Origin: JAPPLB01 sp965204095
GTDB taxonomy: Bacteria > Acidobacteriota > Terriglobia > Bryobacterales > UBA6623
Direction: 5' to 3'
NCBI GenBank assembly: GCA_965204095.1
Contig: OZ241991.1
Span: 1,798,001 to 1,862,000 of the forward strand
DNA length: 64,000 nt
Shown here: positions 34,741 through 43,932 of the stretch, piece after piece
Layout: every line of letters begins with the position of its first letter
How positions within the stretch are numbered: the first letter of the stretch is position 1
The notes under the pieces: generated by a model
Told to the model about the DNA's origin: nothing
The model's database searches: none
The model's input: only the letters and a program-made list of their open reading frames with translations
Position numbers and translations under genes: made by a program

Positions 34741-36411
34741 CTACGTTTCCAGAATCACCGGCAAGACCAGCGGCCTGCTGGATGTCTCGCGGCTGAGGTG
34801 GCGGCGGAGGTCGGCGCGAACCTTCTCTTCCATCACTCCCCCATCGGTTTTCTCTTCGTGCGTAGCCGCGGCAAGCGTGTTTGCAACGACCTCGCGGGCA
34901 CTCTCGAGTAGCGAGGGGTCGTCTTCGCGAATGACGAAACCGCGCGTGACGATCTCGGGGCCGCTCTCGATCTCACCGGTGTGACGATTCAGCGCAACGA
35001 TCGGGATGACCACGCCGAACTCCGAGAGATGGCGGCGGTCGCGGATGACCATTTCCTCGGCGATCTCATCGCCTGTGCCGGAGTCGATGCAGACCCGTCC
35101 CACCGGCACCGATTCCCGACGACGGGCCCCCTCTTGATCGATTTCGAGGACATCTCCGCTTTGCAGCAGGAAGGAGTCTTCGATGCCCGAGCCCCGCAGG
35201 GTTTCGGCCATGCGGATATGCCGCGAGAGCTGCCGGTACTCGCCGTGAACCGGTACAAAGTACTTGGGCCGCGTCAGGTTGAGCATGAGGAGCAGTTCCT
35301 GGCGTGCGGCGTGTCCCGACACGTGCAGAGGTGGATTCATCGCTCCGTAGAAGACTTCGGCTTGTCGGCGGTAGATGTGGTCGATCATGCGGAAGATCGC
35401 TTTTTCGTTTCCGGGGATCATGCGGGCACTGAGGACAACCTGATCGCCTTCTTCGATCCGCGCATGGCGGTGCTTGCCGACCGACGCTCGCGAGAGCGAA
35501 GAAAGCGGCTCTCCCTGACTGCCGGCGATGATCACGGTGCGCTGGGATCGAGGCAGGCGCTGGATATCGCCGGGGCGCAACAAAAGGCCGTCGGGGATGC
35601 GGAGCAGGCCCAGATCGTGCGCCAGCTCACAGGAGGTCTGCATGCTGCGCCCGACGAGAGACACCTTCCGGCCGCACTGGAGCGACAGGTCGAGGATTTG
35701 CTGGACGCGATGCGTGGACGAGGAAAAGCAACTGATGAAAACGGTCCCGCTGCTGTGCTGGAGCAGATCTTCAAGCTGCGGACGGACCGTTTTCTCTGAC
35801 GGCGTGTAGCCGTCGACTTCGATATTCGTCGAGTCCGACAGGAGCAGAAGGACGCCGCGCTGTCCGTAGTCGGCAAAGCGATGAAGGTCGAAGAGGCGGT
35901 TGTCCACGGGCGTCGGGTCGATCTTGAAGTCGCCCGTGTGGATCACGGCGCCCAGCGGCGTCCGCACCGCGAGCGCAAATGAGTCAGCCGTGCTGTGCGT
36001 GACCTGAATGAACTCGACCTGAAAGCATCCAAGCTCGACGGTGTCGCCCGATCCCATCTCGTGGAAAACCGGCTCCTCGTTCAGTTCGTGTTCCTCGAGG
36101 CGGCGTTCGACAAGCGCTCTGGCCAGACGCGGCGCGTAGATGGGTATGTCGAGTTGCGAGAGAACATAAGGGACCGCGCCGATATGGTCCTCATGGCAGT
36201 GCGTCAGCACCAGCCCTCGGACCTCTTCGCGGTGCTCGACGAGGTAGCTGACATCGGGAACGACGATGTCCACTCCGAGCAACTCGCCGCCGGGAAACAT
36301 CATGCCGGCGTCGATGACGATCAGGTCGCCTCCGCAGCGCAGGGCGAGCATGTTCATGCCGAACTCGCCAAGTCCGCCAAGCGGAACAACGTGCAGCTTT
36401 TGATCAGACAG
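34741..36411 (-). CDS. rnj: Ribonuclease J
   Basis: A 556-residue metallo-beta-lactamase/beta-CASP RNase, which acts as 5' exo- and endonuclease in mRNA decay and rRNA processing. Motifs: LVLTHCHEDHIGAVPYVLS (metal ligands), IHTGDFKID, LLLSDSTN, the beta-CASP part (GTVFISCFSSSTHRVQQIL; VIIAGSQGEPLSSLSR) and FVPVHGEYRQLSRH. The ATG at 36357 would remove the conserved first strand. Reading on in frame gives DQKLHVVPLGGLGEFGMNM, and CTG at 36411-36409, seven bases after GGAGG, is the probable start. No ATG, GTG or TTG is available upstream in this frame. Confidence 0.9.
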   Translation of the reverse strand: MSDQKLHVVPLGGLGEFGMNMLALRCGGDLIVIDAGMMFPGGELLGVDIVVPDVSYLVEHREEVRGLVLTHCHEDHIGAVPYVLSQLDIPIYAPRLARALVERRLEEHELNEEPVFHEMGSGDTVELGCFQVEFIQVTHSTADSFALAVRTPLGAVIHTGDFKIDPTPVDNRLFDLHRFADYGQRGVLLLLSDSTNIEVDGYTPSEKTVRPQLEDLLQHSSGTVFISCFSSSTHRVQQILDLSLQCGRKVSLVGRSMQTSCELAHDLGLLRIPDGLLLRPGDIQRLPRSQRTVIIAGSQGEPLSSLSRASVGKHRHARIEEGDQVVLSARMIPGNEKAIFRMIDHIYRRQAEVFYGAMNPPLHVSGHAARQELLLMLNLTRPKYFVPVHGEYRQLSRHIRMAETLRGSGIEDSFLLQSGDVLEIDQEGARRRESVPVGRVCIDSGTGDEIAEEMVIRDRRHLSEFGVVIPIVALNRHTGEIESGPEIVTRGFVIREDDPSLLESAREVVANTLAAATHEEKTDGGVMEEKVRADLRRHLSRETSSRPLVLPVILET

Positions 36412-36894
36412 GGAAGCGCCTCCGCGGGACGGAGTATTGTAGCAGCGACGTCAGTGTTACAGCCGCCGGTCCGGGGGCTGCTCGCGGGGCTGTTTCCGGA
36501 CACGCTGCCTACGACCGGGTGTTTTCATACCAAATGGACCTCGAAATTGGCTCTGGATCATCACCGCCTTCGTGGCGTTAATCACGGTGCTGGGCCGCGG
36601 GGGACAGGTCATCGAAACCCTATCTCAAGAGACGGTCGTCGAGCGGATCGACCGTGGCATGCTCATGATTTCAAACTTTGGGTCAACGGTGTTCTTGTTG
36701 ATTGCTTCAGGACTTTGCGAAGGCATGACCTGCTCAGGAAGCCTTGGGCTTACAGCCTCGACACAGCCGCTGCCACTTCGTAGCAGAGAGCCATGGTCGA
36801 GGCACCCGGAGGACATCGTGAGCGGAGGCAGAACTTTGTGGATGACTGGCCGGCACTCTGTTCTCTCACTTGCAAGATGGCAACTCTGTGCGCT
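36412..36894. other. Intergenic stretch with duplicated and membrane-protein scraps
   Basis: 36490-36534 repeats almost exactly the 3' end of the FG-GAP gene (GCTGTTTCCGG then CTACGACCGGGTGTTTTCAT). Downstream, one plus frame reads NWLWIITAFVALITVLGRGG then VIETLSQETVVERIDRG, which looks like the start of a membrane protein but has no start codon in good context and ends without homology I recognise. No complete gene is supported here. Confidence 0.4.
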
Positions 36895-37185
36895 CTAACC
36901 GTGTGTAACCGTAGGCTCGAAGATGATCTTAAGCCGCGTGCCGGTAGCGGCGGCGACGCGCTCCAACGTCTGGGTAGACGGCCTGGCGCGGCCGCTCTCG
37001 AGCCGGGCAACAACGGACTGGGTTGTCTTCATGCGTCCAGCGAGCTGCTCTTGGGTAAGGCCGGCTTGGGCGCGAGCCTCGATGAGCGCACGGGCAATCT
37101 CGAACTCGGGCTTGAGAGCCTCGTGAGCTTTGCGGTAGTCCGGGTCTTTCATCCACTTCTTGTGCAGGTTGCGCACCTTGGTCAT
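36895..37185 (-). CDS. higA: HigA-type antitoxin (Xre helix-turn-helix)
   Basis: A 96-residue protein. An N-terminal toxin-binding arm (NLHKKWMKDPDYRKAHEAL) precedes an Xre helix-turn-helix (RAQAGLTQEQLAGRMKTTQS, VVARLESGRARPS). It follows the toxin gene with a 4-base overlap (37182-37185), the toxin-first order of higBA loci. It probably represses the promoter at 37521-37539. Confidence 0.88.
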   Translation of the reverse strand: MTKVRNLHKKWMKDPDYRKAHEALKPEFEIARALIEARAQAGLTQEQLAGRMKTTQSVVARLESGRARPSTQTLERVAAATGTRLKIIFEPTVTHG

Positions 37186-37508
37186 GACAGCACCTCCTTT
37201 GCTCGTTTCAAAGCCAGATCAATCTCACGTTTTGGTGTCTTTCGAGTCTTCTTGACGAAGACGCGCACCACCACCACGCGCTGACCTGTTGCCGTGACGT
37301 AGATTGCCCGCGAGATGCCATCCTTGCCCTTCATGCACATTTCCCACAAGGGGCCTTGCAAGTGCTTGACGTGCGGTTCACGAACACGGTCCAGACCAAA
37401 CTCCTCGATCAACCGGGAGATGTAACTGAAACGGACGCGCATGTCGGCGGGTAGCGCTTCGAGTTCCGCATCGACGACATCACTTAAGGTTTCAACAGTC
37501 CACGCCAT
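37182..37508 (-). CDS. higB: HigB/Gp49-like RelE-family toxin
   Basis: A 108-residue protein from the ATG at 37508. It has the phage-Gp49/HigB pattern: VVDAELEALPADMRVRFSYI, HVKHLQGPLWEMCMKGKDGI, SRAIYVTATGQRVVVVRVF and VKKTRKTPKREIDLALKRA. Family members are ribosome-dependent mRNA interferases. It is encoded just before HigA; the promoter and operator-like repeat lie 13 bases upstream. Confidence 0.9.
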   Translation of the reverse strand: MAWTVETLSDVVDAELEALPADMRVRFSYISRLIEEFGLDRVREPHVKHLQGPLWEMCMKGKDGISRAIYVTATGQRVVVVRVFVKKTRKTPKREIDLALKRAKEVLS

Positions 37509-37520
37509 GCGAACACCCAA

Positions 37521-37539
37521 ATTATAGCGTTTTTGCTAT
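37521..37539 (-). promoter_or_regulatory. higBA -10 element overlapped by an operator-like inverted repeat
   Basis: On the minus strand TATAAT (37526-37521) lies 12 bases before the higB ATG. The inverted repeat ATAGC-N6-GCTAT (37524-37539) overlaps it, a fitting HigA operator. The -35 hexamer is weak. Confidence 0.55.
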
Positions 37540-37545
37540 CTCGGG

Positions 37546-37972
37546 CGAGGGTGAGGTGATGTCCTGAAAGGTCGTCTCTCCCGCTGTTCGTAACTGATGC
37601 AGGAGTATCCCGGTATGTCGACGACTGCCACTGCGGTGTGAGATTCAGCTGCCAAGATCGATTCCCTGCTTCCGCTGTTGCCCACGGTCCGGCTCCCGCT
37701 GGGGCGCGGGCCTGATTTTTGCTGGGTCCTCGCTTCTTGGCTCTCCTGCTCGGCGAATTTGGCTTCGAGACGCATGGTTCAGATACGCATGAGCACTCCG
37801 CAGTCGGGATCCGTATTCGTTCCTGTCCTCGCGCATCTCCCGGTCCAGGCCTGATCGGCTATCTCGCGGACCCGGTCACCGATCCCCGACTCTTCCCACC
37901 ACTGGCTGTAGAGAGGCAGGTTCTGCGCTGTAGCTCGGCTCATGCGCTACTCGAAGCTGTTTCCGGTCCGGC
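37546..37972. other. Intergenic region, nothing recognised
   Basis: About 430 bases between the higBA promoter and the 3' end of the FG-GAP gene. No gene with a start, ribosome-binding site and recognisable protein is visible on either strand, and no repeat copies apart from the duplicated gene end noted at 36490. Confidence 0.5.
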
Positions 37973-37975
37973 TGC

Positions 37976-39154
37976 CTACGACCGGGTGTTTTCATACCAA
38001 ACGACGTTCCTGCTTTCCTGGCCGGCGATCAATACATCGAGATCACCGTCAGCATCCATGTCCACGAGGCGGATATCGTAGGCGGCTTGATCTTCGTTGA
38101 TGTGGTGGGTGGTGAAGCCGCCGGCGCCGTCGTTCTCGAACCAGGCCGCGATGAAGCTGTCTTTCGCGCAGGTCGCGGCATCGATGTCACCGTCGCCGTC
38201 GATGTCGCCGACGGCCAGGCTGTGCGGGCCTTCGAGCGAAGGGTTGATCTCCATCAGCTCGAAGTCAGGGGCCTTGAACCACAGCACTCCTGCGCCGTGT
38301 CCGCGGGACGCGATGAAATCGGCCTTGCCGTCGCCGCTCAGTTCCGCGATCAGGATGTTCGTCGCGCCTTCCTGCCCGGTCGCGAGAACGTGTTTCTCCC
38401 AGGGCCCGCCGCCATCGGCCGGCTGCTCCCACCAGGCGAACCAGTTGCCGCCCTCGGGAATCTTCGCGGCGGCGGAAATGTCGGCCTTGCCGTCGCCGCT
38501 GACGTCGCCCACGCCCATGTAATGGCTGAGCCCCGGCGCGTCTTTGTCGGCAAAGACATGACGTACCCAGCGCTCGGCCTCACGCGGGTTTTCGGGGATC
38601 TCATACCAAGCGATCGATTCGGGATAAGGCCCCTTGGGCTGAGCGCTGTTGGCAATCAGGTCCACCTTGCCGTCGCCGTTGACGTCGCCGGTGATCAGGC
38701 CGTGTGTGCCGTCGATTTCGTCATCCACAAGGTGATACGGCCAGGGCCCCCGTAGCGGGTCGTCCGGACGTTCGAGCCAGAAGACCGGACCGGGGCTGTA
38801 TACGCCGCCGATGTAGTCCGGGTCGCCGTCCGCGTCGACGTCGATCACCTCGCTGTGGATGGCGGTCTTGCCGGGCTGCTCGGAGCCAATGACGAACTTG
38901 ATCCAATCCGGCGCCACATAGAGGCGTGTTTCGTTCTCCGCGCTGACGATCACGTCCGGCAAACCATCGCCGGTGAAGTCGGCCGCGATGGCGGTCTGAT
39001 TCGGGTAGCCCTCCGCGATGACGTGCCTGGGCCAGTTCTCCTTCCACGAGGCGTCACCCACTTTGGCCTCAGCCGACTCGGATTCAGGGGAGCCGCAACC
39101 GGGAGTCAGCAGCGTGAGGCTGAGCAAGAGCGATCCGACGATGCGATAGGTCAT
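37976..39154 (-). CDS. FG-GAP/VCBS repeat lipoprotein
   Basis: A 392-residue protein from the ATG at 39154 (AAGGA eight bases upstream). A lipoprotein signal ends in LLTPGC-GS. The body is a seven-bladed FG-GAP propeller with repeated calcium-type loops: AIAADFTGDGLPDVIVSAEN, DVDADGDPDYIGG, GDVNGDGKVDLIANSA, GDVSGDGKADISAAAK, AELSGDGKADFIASRG, GDIDGDGDIDAATCA, DMDADGDLDVLIAG. Outer-surface or periplasmic anchoring is expected; ligand unknown. It lies just downstream of the NtrX gene in the same direction, possibly within its transcript. Confidence 0.88.
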   Translation of the reverse strand: MTYRIVGSLLLSLTLLTPGCGSPESESAEAKVGDASWKENWPRHVIAEGYPNQTAIAADFTGDGLPDVIVSAENETRLYVAPDWIKFVIGSEQPGKTAIHSEVIDVDADGDPDYIGGVYSPGPVFWLERPDDPLRGPWPYHLVDDEIDGTHGLITGDVNGDGKVDLIANSAQPKGPYPESIAWYEIPENPREAERWVRHVFADKDAPGLSHYMGVGDVSGDGKADISAAAKIPEGGNWFAWWEQPADGGGPWEKHVLATGQEGATNILIAELSGDGKADFIASRGHGAGVLWFKAPDFELMEINPSLEGPHSLAVGDIDGDGDIDAATCAKDSFIAAWFENDGAGGFTTHHINEDQAAYDIRLVDMDADGDLDVLIAGQESRNVVWYENTRS

Positions 39155-39219
39155 GGCGTGATTCCTTTCGGATTGAGAACGGCCGGCAGCAAGCGCCACA
39201 AGGCGGGCCGGGAGCGGCG

Positions 39220-40593
39220 CTACGACTCCTTCAGCGATATCCCCAAAGCCTTCATCTTGCGATAGAGATGGCTTCGCTCCAAGCCAAGGGCTGCCGCCGC
39301 GCGGGTCATGTTACCCCCCAAGCCTTCGAGTGTCTTCAGGACGTATTCGCGTTCATAGGCCTTCCGCGCCTCTTCCAATGACTTGAAGTTGGCTGTCTGC
39401 AAGCGACCCGACGCAGCCGAATGCCGCCGGGGAGCCGGCGGAAGATCGGCAGTGTCAATGCGCGAGCGCGGGTTCATGATAACGATCCGCTCCATCAGGT
39501 TGCGCAACTCGCGAACATTGCCGGGCCAGGAGTAGTCCATCAGCGTCTGTTGGGCCGCCTCGGTAAGCTCCTTCGGCCGCCGGCCGTACTCCGAGGCAAA
39601 CTCGCGCAGGAAGTATCCGGCAAGCAGCGGAATGTCTTCGGCGCGTTCGCGCAGCGGCGGGACCGCGAAGGGGATCACGTTGAGTCGATAGAAGAGGTCG
39701 TCTCGAAAGTTGCCTCGGCTGATCTCGTTGTCCAGATTCTTGTTGGTCGCGGCGATGACGCGGACATCGACTTGCACGGTCTTCCCCGAGCCGACGGGTT
39801 CGAAGCGCTGTTCTTCGAGCACGCGCAATACCTTGGCCTGCGTGTTCAAGCTCATGTCGCCGACTTCATCCAGAAAGAGCGTGCCACCATCAGCCTGTTG
39901 AAACTTCCCGGTCTTGTTTTCGTGAGCGCCGGTAAAGGAACCCTTGACGTGCCCGAACAACTCGCTTTCGATCAGTTCTTCCGGAATCGCCGCGCAGTTG
40001 ACCTCGACGAACGCGGCCCGAGCCCGCTGGCTTCGAGCGTGGATGGCGGAGGCAATCAATTCCTTGCCGGTCCCGCTCTCTCCATAGATCAGAACACGGC
40101 CGTTGGTCGGCGCCATCAGTTCCAACTGCTGGCGAAGGGCTTTCATCGGGATGCTCTCGCCGATGATCCTGAACTTCGTCTTGACCTGTTCACGGAGCGA
40201 GAGATTCTCGATCAACAAGCGGCGGCGTTCGAGAGCGTTCTTGACGCAGACGGTGACCTTTTCCAGCGAAAGCGGCTTCTCGAGGAAATCAAGCGCGCCC
40301 AGCTTGGTAGCGCGCACCGCGCTTTCGATCGTGCCATGGCCCGATATCACGACCACTATGGGGCGCCGGCTCGGATCGAGTTGCTGGATGCGCTCCAGGG
40401 TTTCGAGGCCGTCCATCGCAGGCAGCCAGATATCGAGAAGGACAACGTGATAGGTCTTCTCGTTCAGCAGTGAGAGGCATTCCTCCCCGGTTTCGACCGC
40501 CGTGGCCTCGTAGCCCTCGTCTTCGAGGATGCCGCTGAGCGACTCCCGGATGCCCGGCTCGTCGTCGACGACCAGGATACGGCTGGGCCTCAC
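39220..40593 (-). CDS. ntrX: NtrX-like sigma-54-dependent response regulator
   Basis: A 457-residue protein. The receiver (RILVVDDEPGIRESL; acceptor Asp in VVLLDIWLPAMDG; LEKPLSLEKV) is followed by an AAA+ domain (Walker A YGESGTGKELIASAIH; GGTLFLDEVGD; sigma-54 contact loop GSFTGA instead of GAFTGA) and a Fis-type helix-turn-helix (NMTRAAAALGLERSHLYRKM). It activates sigma-54 promoters after phosphorylation by the NtrY-like kinase, whose gene overlaps it by 4 bases. Confidence 0.94.
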   Translation of the reverse strand: MRPSRILVVDDEPGIRESLSGILEDEGYEATAVETGEECLSLLNEKTYHVVLLDIWLPAMDGLETLERIQQLDPSRRPIVVVISGHGTIESAVRATKLGALDFLEKPLSLEKVTVCVKNALERRRLLIENLSLREQVKTKFRIIGESIPMKALRQQLELMAPTNGRVLIYGESGTGKELIASAIHARSQRARAAFVEVNCAAIPEELIESELFGHVKGSFTGAHENKTGKFQQADGGTLFLDEVGDMSLNTQAKVLRVLEEQRFEPVGSGKTVQVDVRVIAATNKNLDNEISRGNFRDDLFYRLNVIPFAVPPLRERAEDIPLLAGYFLREFASEYGRRPKELTEAAQQTLMDYSWPGNVRELRNLMERIVIMNPRSRIDTADLPPAPRRHSAASGRLQTANFKSLEEARKAYEREYVLKTLEGLGGNMTRAAAALGLERSHLYRKMKALGISLKES

Positions 40594-42833
40594 CCGGCGA
40601 CTCCGACCACAACCGCCGGCCGGCTGGCTGCCGTTGGCACTTCGATGATGAAGCGGCTTCCCGACGGCTGATTCTCCTCCACCCGGATCGTCGCCTGGTG
40701 CTCGCTCAATATGCGGCTGACGATCGCTAAACCCAATCCCGTGCCACGCTTCTTGGTAGAGAAGTAGGGGAGGAACAGCTTTTCCTTATCCTTGGCTGAG
40801 ATGCCCATGCCGGAATCGGCGACAACCAGTTCGACGCTATCGGGCACGGGGCCGGGAGCGCTGGCGATGAAGATCTCCTTGACCCAAGCGCCGCGGACCG
40901 CTTCCGCCGCGTTGTCGATCAGGTTGACCACGACGCGCTTGAATTGCTCGGGGTCGATGAAGACTTCCGGCAAGCCTGCGGCGAGGTCGCAGCGAATCAC
41001 CACGTCGTCGAGCCGACCGTGAAAGACATCAAGAGCTTCTTCGATGACCGCGTTCAGGTCGGCGCGCTCAGGTTTGGCTTGAGGGAAGCGGGCAAACTGC
41101 GCGAACTCATCGACGAGGGTTCGCAGGGTTTCGACCTCGCGCACGATCGTCTCCGTGCATTTCTCGAAGCGTTCACGCAGTTTTCGGCGCTCGGGGGAAT
41201 CGTCCAAGCCCCCGTAGCGCTTGAGCAGGCGGCTCATGCGTTCCGCTGAAAGAGCAATGGGCGTGAGCGGGTTCTTGATCTCGTGCGCAACGCGCCGGGC
41301 GACTTCGTTCCAGGCGGCCGACTTCTGGGCGCGCAGCAGTTCCGTCGTATCTTCCAGTACGACGACAAAGCTGGCCGGCTCTTCATCGACCTGCTCGTCT
41401 TTGGCGAGGGCGGAAACGGTCACGGCCAGATGCCGAATCCGGCCACCGCGCTCGACCTCGAGCTCACTTGCCGCCAGACCCATTCGGCGCGCGCGGTTCA
41501 GCATGTAGGCGAGGTCTTGCAGGTCGTCGCCCGCAAAGAGCTCGGCAAGTCTTTGCGGCGCGGCATCCAGGGGAAGTCCGAACATCCGCCGCAACGAGGA
41601 GTTCACCTTCAAAACCTCCCCGTCGGCAGCGACGGAGATGACGCCGGGCGTGATGCTCTCGAGAATTGCGTCGATGAACCGGCGGCGCGATTCGAGCTCG
41701 ACATTGGCCTGCGCCAAGTCTTCGTTGCTGAGCTGGAGTTGCCGGGTCTTCGTCTCCAATTGCTGCGTCATGCTGTTGAACGACTCGACCAGCGCGCCGA
41801 GCTCATCGCTCGTCTGCGCTTGGATGCGGAAGCCCAAGTGCCCGCTCGAAAGCTCATCGGTCGCTTCCACCAACGCTTCGATCGGAACGATGATCTGCTT
41901 CGACAAGAACAGCGCCAGCCACGTTCCCACGAAAAGAACGAAGATCGCAATCAGAGAAAGCATCCCGAGATAAAAGTAGCGGAAGTTGCGGTACGCGCTG
42001 TGCGTCGCCGTGTAGGCCTCGTACTCGCCGCGCATCAGCGCCAGGCGCTCCGTAAACTCGCGGGGGAACTCCCAGGCGACGACCACGCGCCCGACATCGT
42101 TCGACCCGTCGCGGACCTGCGCCACCGAGTACAGGTACTCGCGGTGAACGACCGAAAAGACGTTTGCGCCTCCGCCATCGTCGCGAGGCCGATCGAGCCG
42201 GCGCCATTCGACCGGACCCTGAAAGAGGACTCCCCCATACACTTCCGCCAGAGGCCGACGCCCGGCCGTGGGGACGAGCGCGATGTAGTGGGCTCGCTCG
42301 CCGTCAACGATTTCAGACAGTTGGGCTCGGAAAGCCTCTTCGGCCCGGCCTTCAACGAGTGCGGCGGCCGTTTCCGGCATCGCCGCGATGCGAAGCGCGT
42401 CGGCCTCGGATTTGTCCGGGACGACCTCCCGCCATAGCGCCTCGGCCTGGTCGTGAATCTCGCGCGTCGGCTGCGTAAACCACTTGTCGAGCGTGCGGTT
42501 GAGAAAACTGAAGTTGAAGATGACCAGACACACCACCGGGACGATCGACAACACCAGCGCGCCCACGACCAGCTTGGTCTTGATGCGGGAACCGAGGCGA
42601 TTCTGCCGAGAGTCGACGTACAGCTTGAGCAGACTGCGAAAAACAATGAAACCCAGCGCAAGCACGCCGATGACGACGAGCGTCGACGTACCCCACAGAA
42701 CGATGGTCTCGGTGGCCCCTCCAGGCCGAAAATCGCCGAAATCGAGAGATGTCTGCCAGAACGTCAGGACGGCCAGCAGGACCAGCAGCACGCTGGAAAC
42801 AATGAGGGAAATCCGTTGACTCTTTCTTTCCAC
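40590..42833 (-). CDS. ntrY: NtrY-like sensor histidine kinase
   Basis: A 747-residue membrane kinase. Three N-terminal helices (LIVSSVLLVLLAVLTFW; IVLWGTSTLVVIGVLALGFI; LVVGALVLSIVPVVCLVIF), a periplasmic part and a fourth helix (LSLIAIFVLFVGTWLALFL). Then HAMP (EALVEATDELSSGHLGFRI), PAS (FIDAILESITPGVISVAADG), HisKA (AWNEVARRVAHEIKNPLTPI, phospho-His) and HATPase (VNLIDNAAEAVRG; GTGLGLAIVSRIL). It phosphorylates the adjacent NtrX. The 100 bases upstream end in repeat copy 6. Confidence 0.94.
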   Translation of the reverse strand: MERKSQRISLIVSSVLLVLLAVLTFWQTSLDFGDFRPGGATETIVLWGTSTLVVIGVLALGFIVFRSLLKLYVDSRQNRLGSRIKTKLVVGALVLSIVPVVCLVIFNFSFLNRTLDKWFTQPTREIHDQAEALWREVVPDKSEADALRIAAMPETAAALVEGRAEEAFRAQLSEIVDGERAHYIALVPTAGRRPLAEVYGGVLFQGPVEWRRLDRPRDDGGGANVFSVVHREYLYSVAQVRDGSNDVGRVVVAWEFPREFTERLALMRGEYEAYTATHSAYRNFRYFYLGMLSLIAIFVLFVGTWLALFLSKQIIVPIEALVEATDELSSGHLGFRIQAQTSDELGALVESFNSMTQQLETKTRQLQLSNEDLAQANVELESRRRFIDAILESITPGVISVAADGEVLKVNSSLRRMFGLPLDAAPQRLAELFAGDDLQDLAYMLNRARRMGLAASELEVERGGRIRHLAVTVSALAKDEQVDEEPASFVVVLEDTTELLRAQKSAAWNEVARRVAHEIKNPLTPIALSAERMSRLLKRYGGLDDSPERRKLRERFEKCTETIVREVETLRTLVDEFAQFARFPQAKPERADLNAVIEEALDVFHGRLDDVVIRCDLAAGLPEVFIDPEQFKRVVVNLIDNAAEAVRGAWVKEIFIASAPGPVPDSVELVVADSGMGISAKDKEKLFLPYFSTKKRGTGLGLAIVSRILSEHQATIRVEENQPSGSRFIIEVPTAASRPAVVVGVAG

Positions 42834-42939
42834 GGGCCGGTGCGAGACTGCGGAGCTACTCCTGCGTCTCGACTCGAAATGATGATAGCAAGAGGACCCA
42901 GGAAATCAGGCGGCTCTCAAAAGAGTCAGGAGCATTCGC

Positions 42940-43122
42940 TAGCCTGCTTTTCTCACCACGTGGCGAGGCAAAGTGCGTGAGAGGGCCGTCAGGACGAGGC
43001 GTGAGCCGCTTGGCGCGCGCAGGCGTACTTGAACAGTACGTTGAGCACGGCAAGCAAGCGCAACGAAGTCCTGGCGGTCGTATCGCGTGCTTCGACCGTC
43101 GGGTGGTGAGAAATGCAGGCTA
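42940..43122. repeat. 183-bp palindromic repeat, copy 6 (inverted)
   Basis: A full-length copy in the opposite orientation to copies 1 and 2 (GTGCTTCGACCGTCGGGTGG is near the right end). Termini TAGCCTGCTTTTCTCACCAC and GTGGTGAGAAATGCAGGCTA. On the minus strand its right terminus gives the TAG stop of the next gene. Confidence 0.92.
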
Positions 43123-43932
43123 GAAAGGGAAGCGGCCCAGTCTGCGGCTGCCCGTCTTGTTGCGGTTCGGGTCCGGGCCGTTGCCTACATCGACCCGGCG
43201 TCCGCCGACGGCATTCTCGAACGTGGCCTCGGCCTCCGTGAAGTAGAGATCGCGATCGAGCACCATGTCGAGATGCGTGCCGCGCTCAAGCGTGGCATCC
43301 GGTCCCCGAGTCAGGAACACGCCGGCGAGTCCGGCAGCCGCGCCCACCGCCGAGCCAAGCCCGAGGCCCATTCCGGGTTTTCCGGATGCCGCTCCGGCAA
43401 GCACGCCGATTGACGCCCCCGCGGCCGTCGTCTGGGCAACCGTGGTCGCGTCTTCGCCCTTGTTGCCTTCGCTCTTGATCTTGCCTTCTTCACGCTCGAA
43501 GTCCTCGGGGGAACGGCCGTCAAGCTGCCCAACTCGGCCCGTGAAATCACGCATCGTCCCATTCGGCAGAATCATCTGCTCGAAACGAAGGAACAGCTCA
43601 CCCTTGCCCTTCACGCGGCCGGGCCGTTTCGCCCGAGTCACCGAGCCGGAGACGTATGTGCCCGTCGGGATCAGGATGCGCCCGTCGATGGCGACCGGAT
43701 AGACGGACTCCAAGTAGATGCGGTCTCCCGGAGCAGCGTTCCTGGTGCTGACGCTGTTGATCAGCGCAAGCGGAACCCGCGTGCCGCGCGGCACGGTCAG
43801 CGTATTCTTATCGACCGGCTCGCGAGACTTCAGCGCCGAAGCGGGCTCTTCGGACTTCACAGGGGCGACTTGCGCGAAAGAGATGGCGCCTGTCGCCGCA
43901 ATCATGATGATTACCGCCGGAAAGAGCTTCAT
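43120..43932 (-). CDS. Secreted TrbI/VirB10-like beta-barrel protein
   Basis: A 270-residue protein with a signal peptide (LFPAVIIMIAATGAISFA). The core resembles the VirB10/TrbI C-terminal domain: TVPRGTRVPLALINSVSTRN, APGDRIYLESVYPVAIDGRI, IPTGTYVSGSVTRAKRPGRV, and a glycine-rich helix (GVLAGAASGKPGMGLGLGSA). No other type IV secretion genes are near, so it is a stand-alone relative. Its TAG stop (43122-43120) is the terminus of repeat copy 6; the last residues (RRLGRFPF) therefore end at a repeat insertion. Confidence 0.7.
   Translation of the reverse strand: MKLFPAVIIMIAATGAISFAQVAPVKSEEPASALKSREPVDKNTLTVPRGTRVPLALINSVSTRNAAPGDRIYLESVYPVAIDGRILIPTGTYVSGSVTRAKRPGRVKGKGELFLRFEQMILPNGTMRDFTGRVGQLDGRSPEDFEREEGKIKSEGNKGEDATTVAQTTAAGASIGVLAGAASGKPGMGLGLGSAVGAAAGLAGVFLTRGPDATLERGTHLDMVLDRDLYFTEAEATFENAVGGRRVDVGNGPDPNRNKTGSRRLGRFPF

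Noticed and set aside
43120..43932. Part of a type IV secretion or conjugation system
   Set aside because: Only one VirB10-like domain is present with no other VirB/Tra gene within the window.
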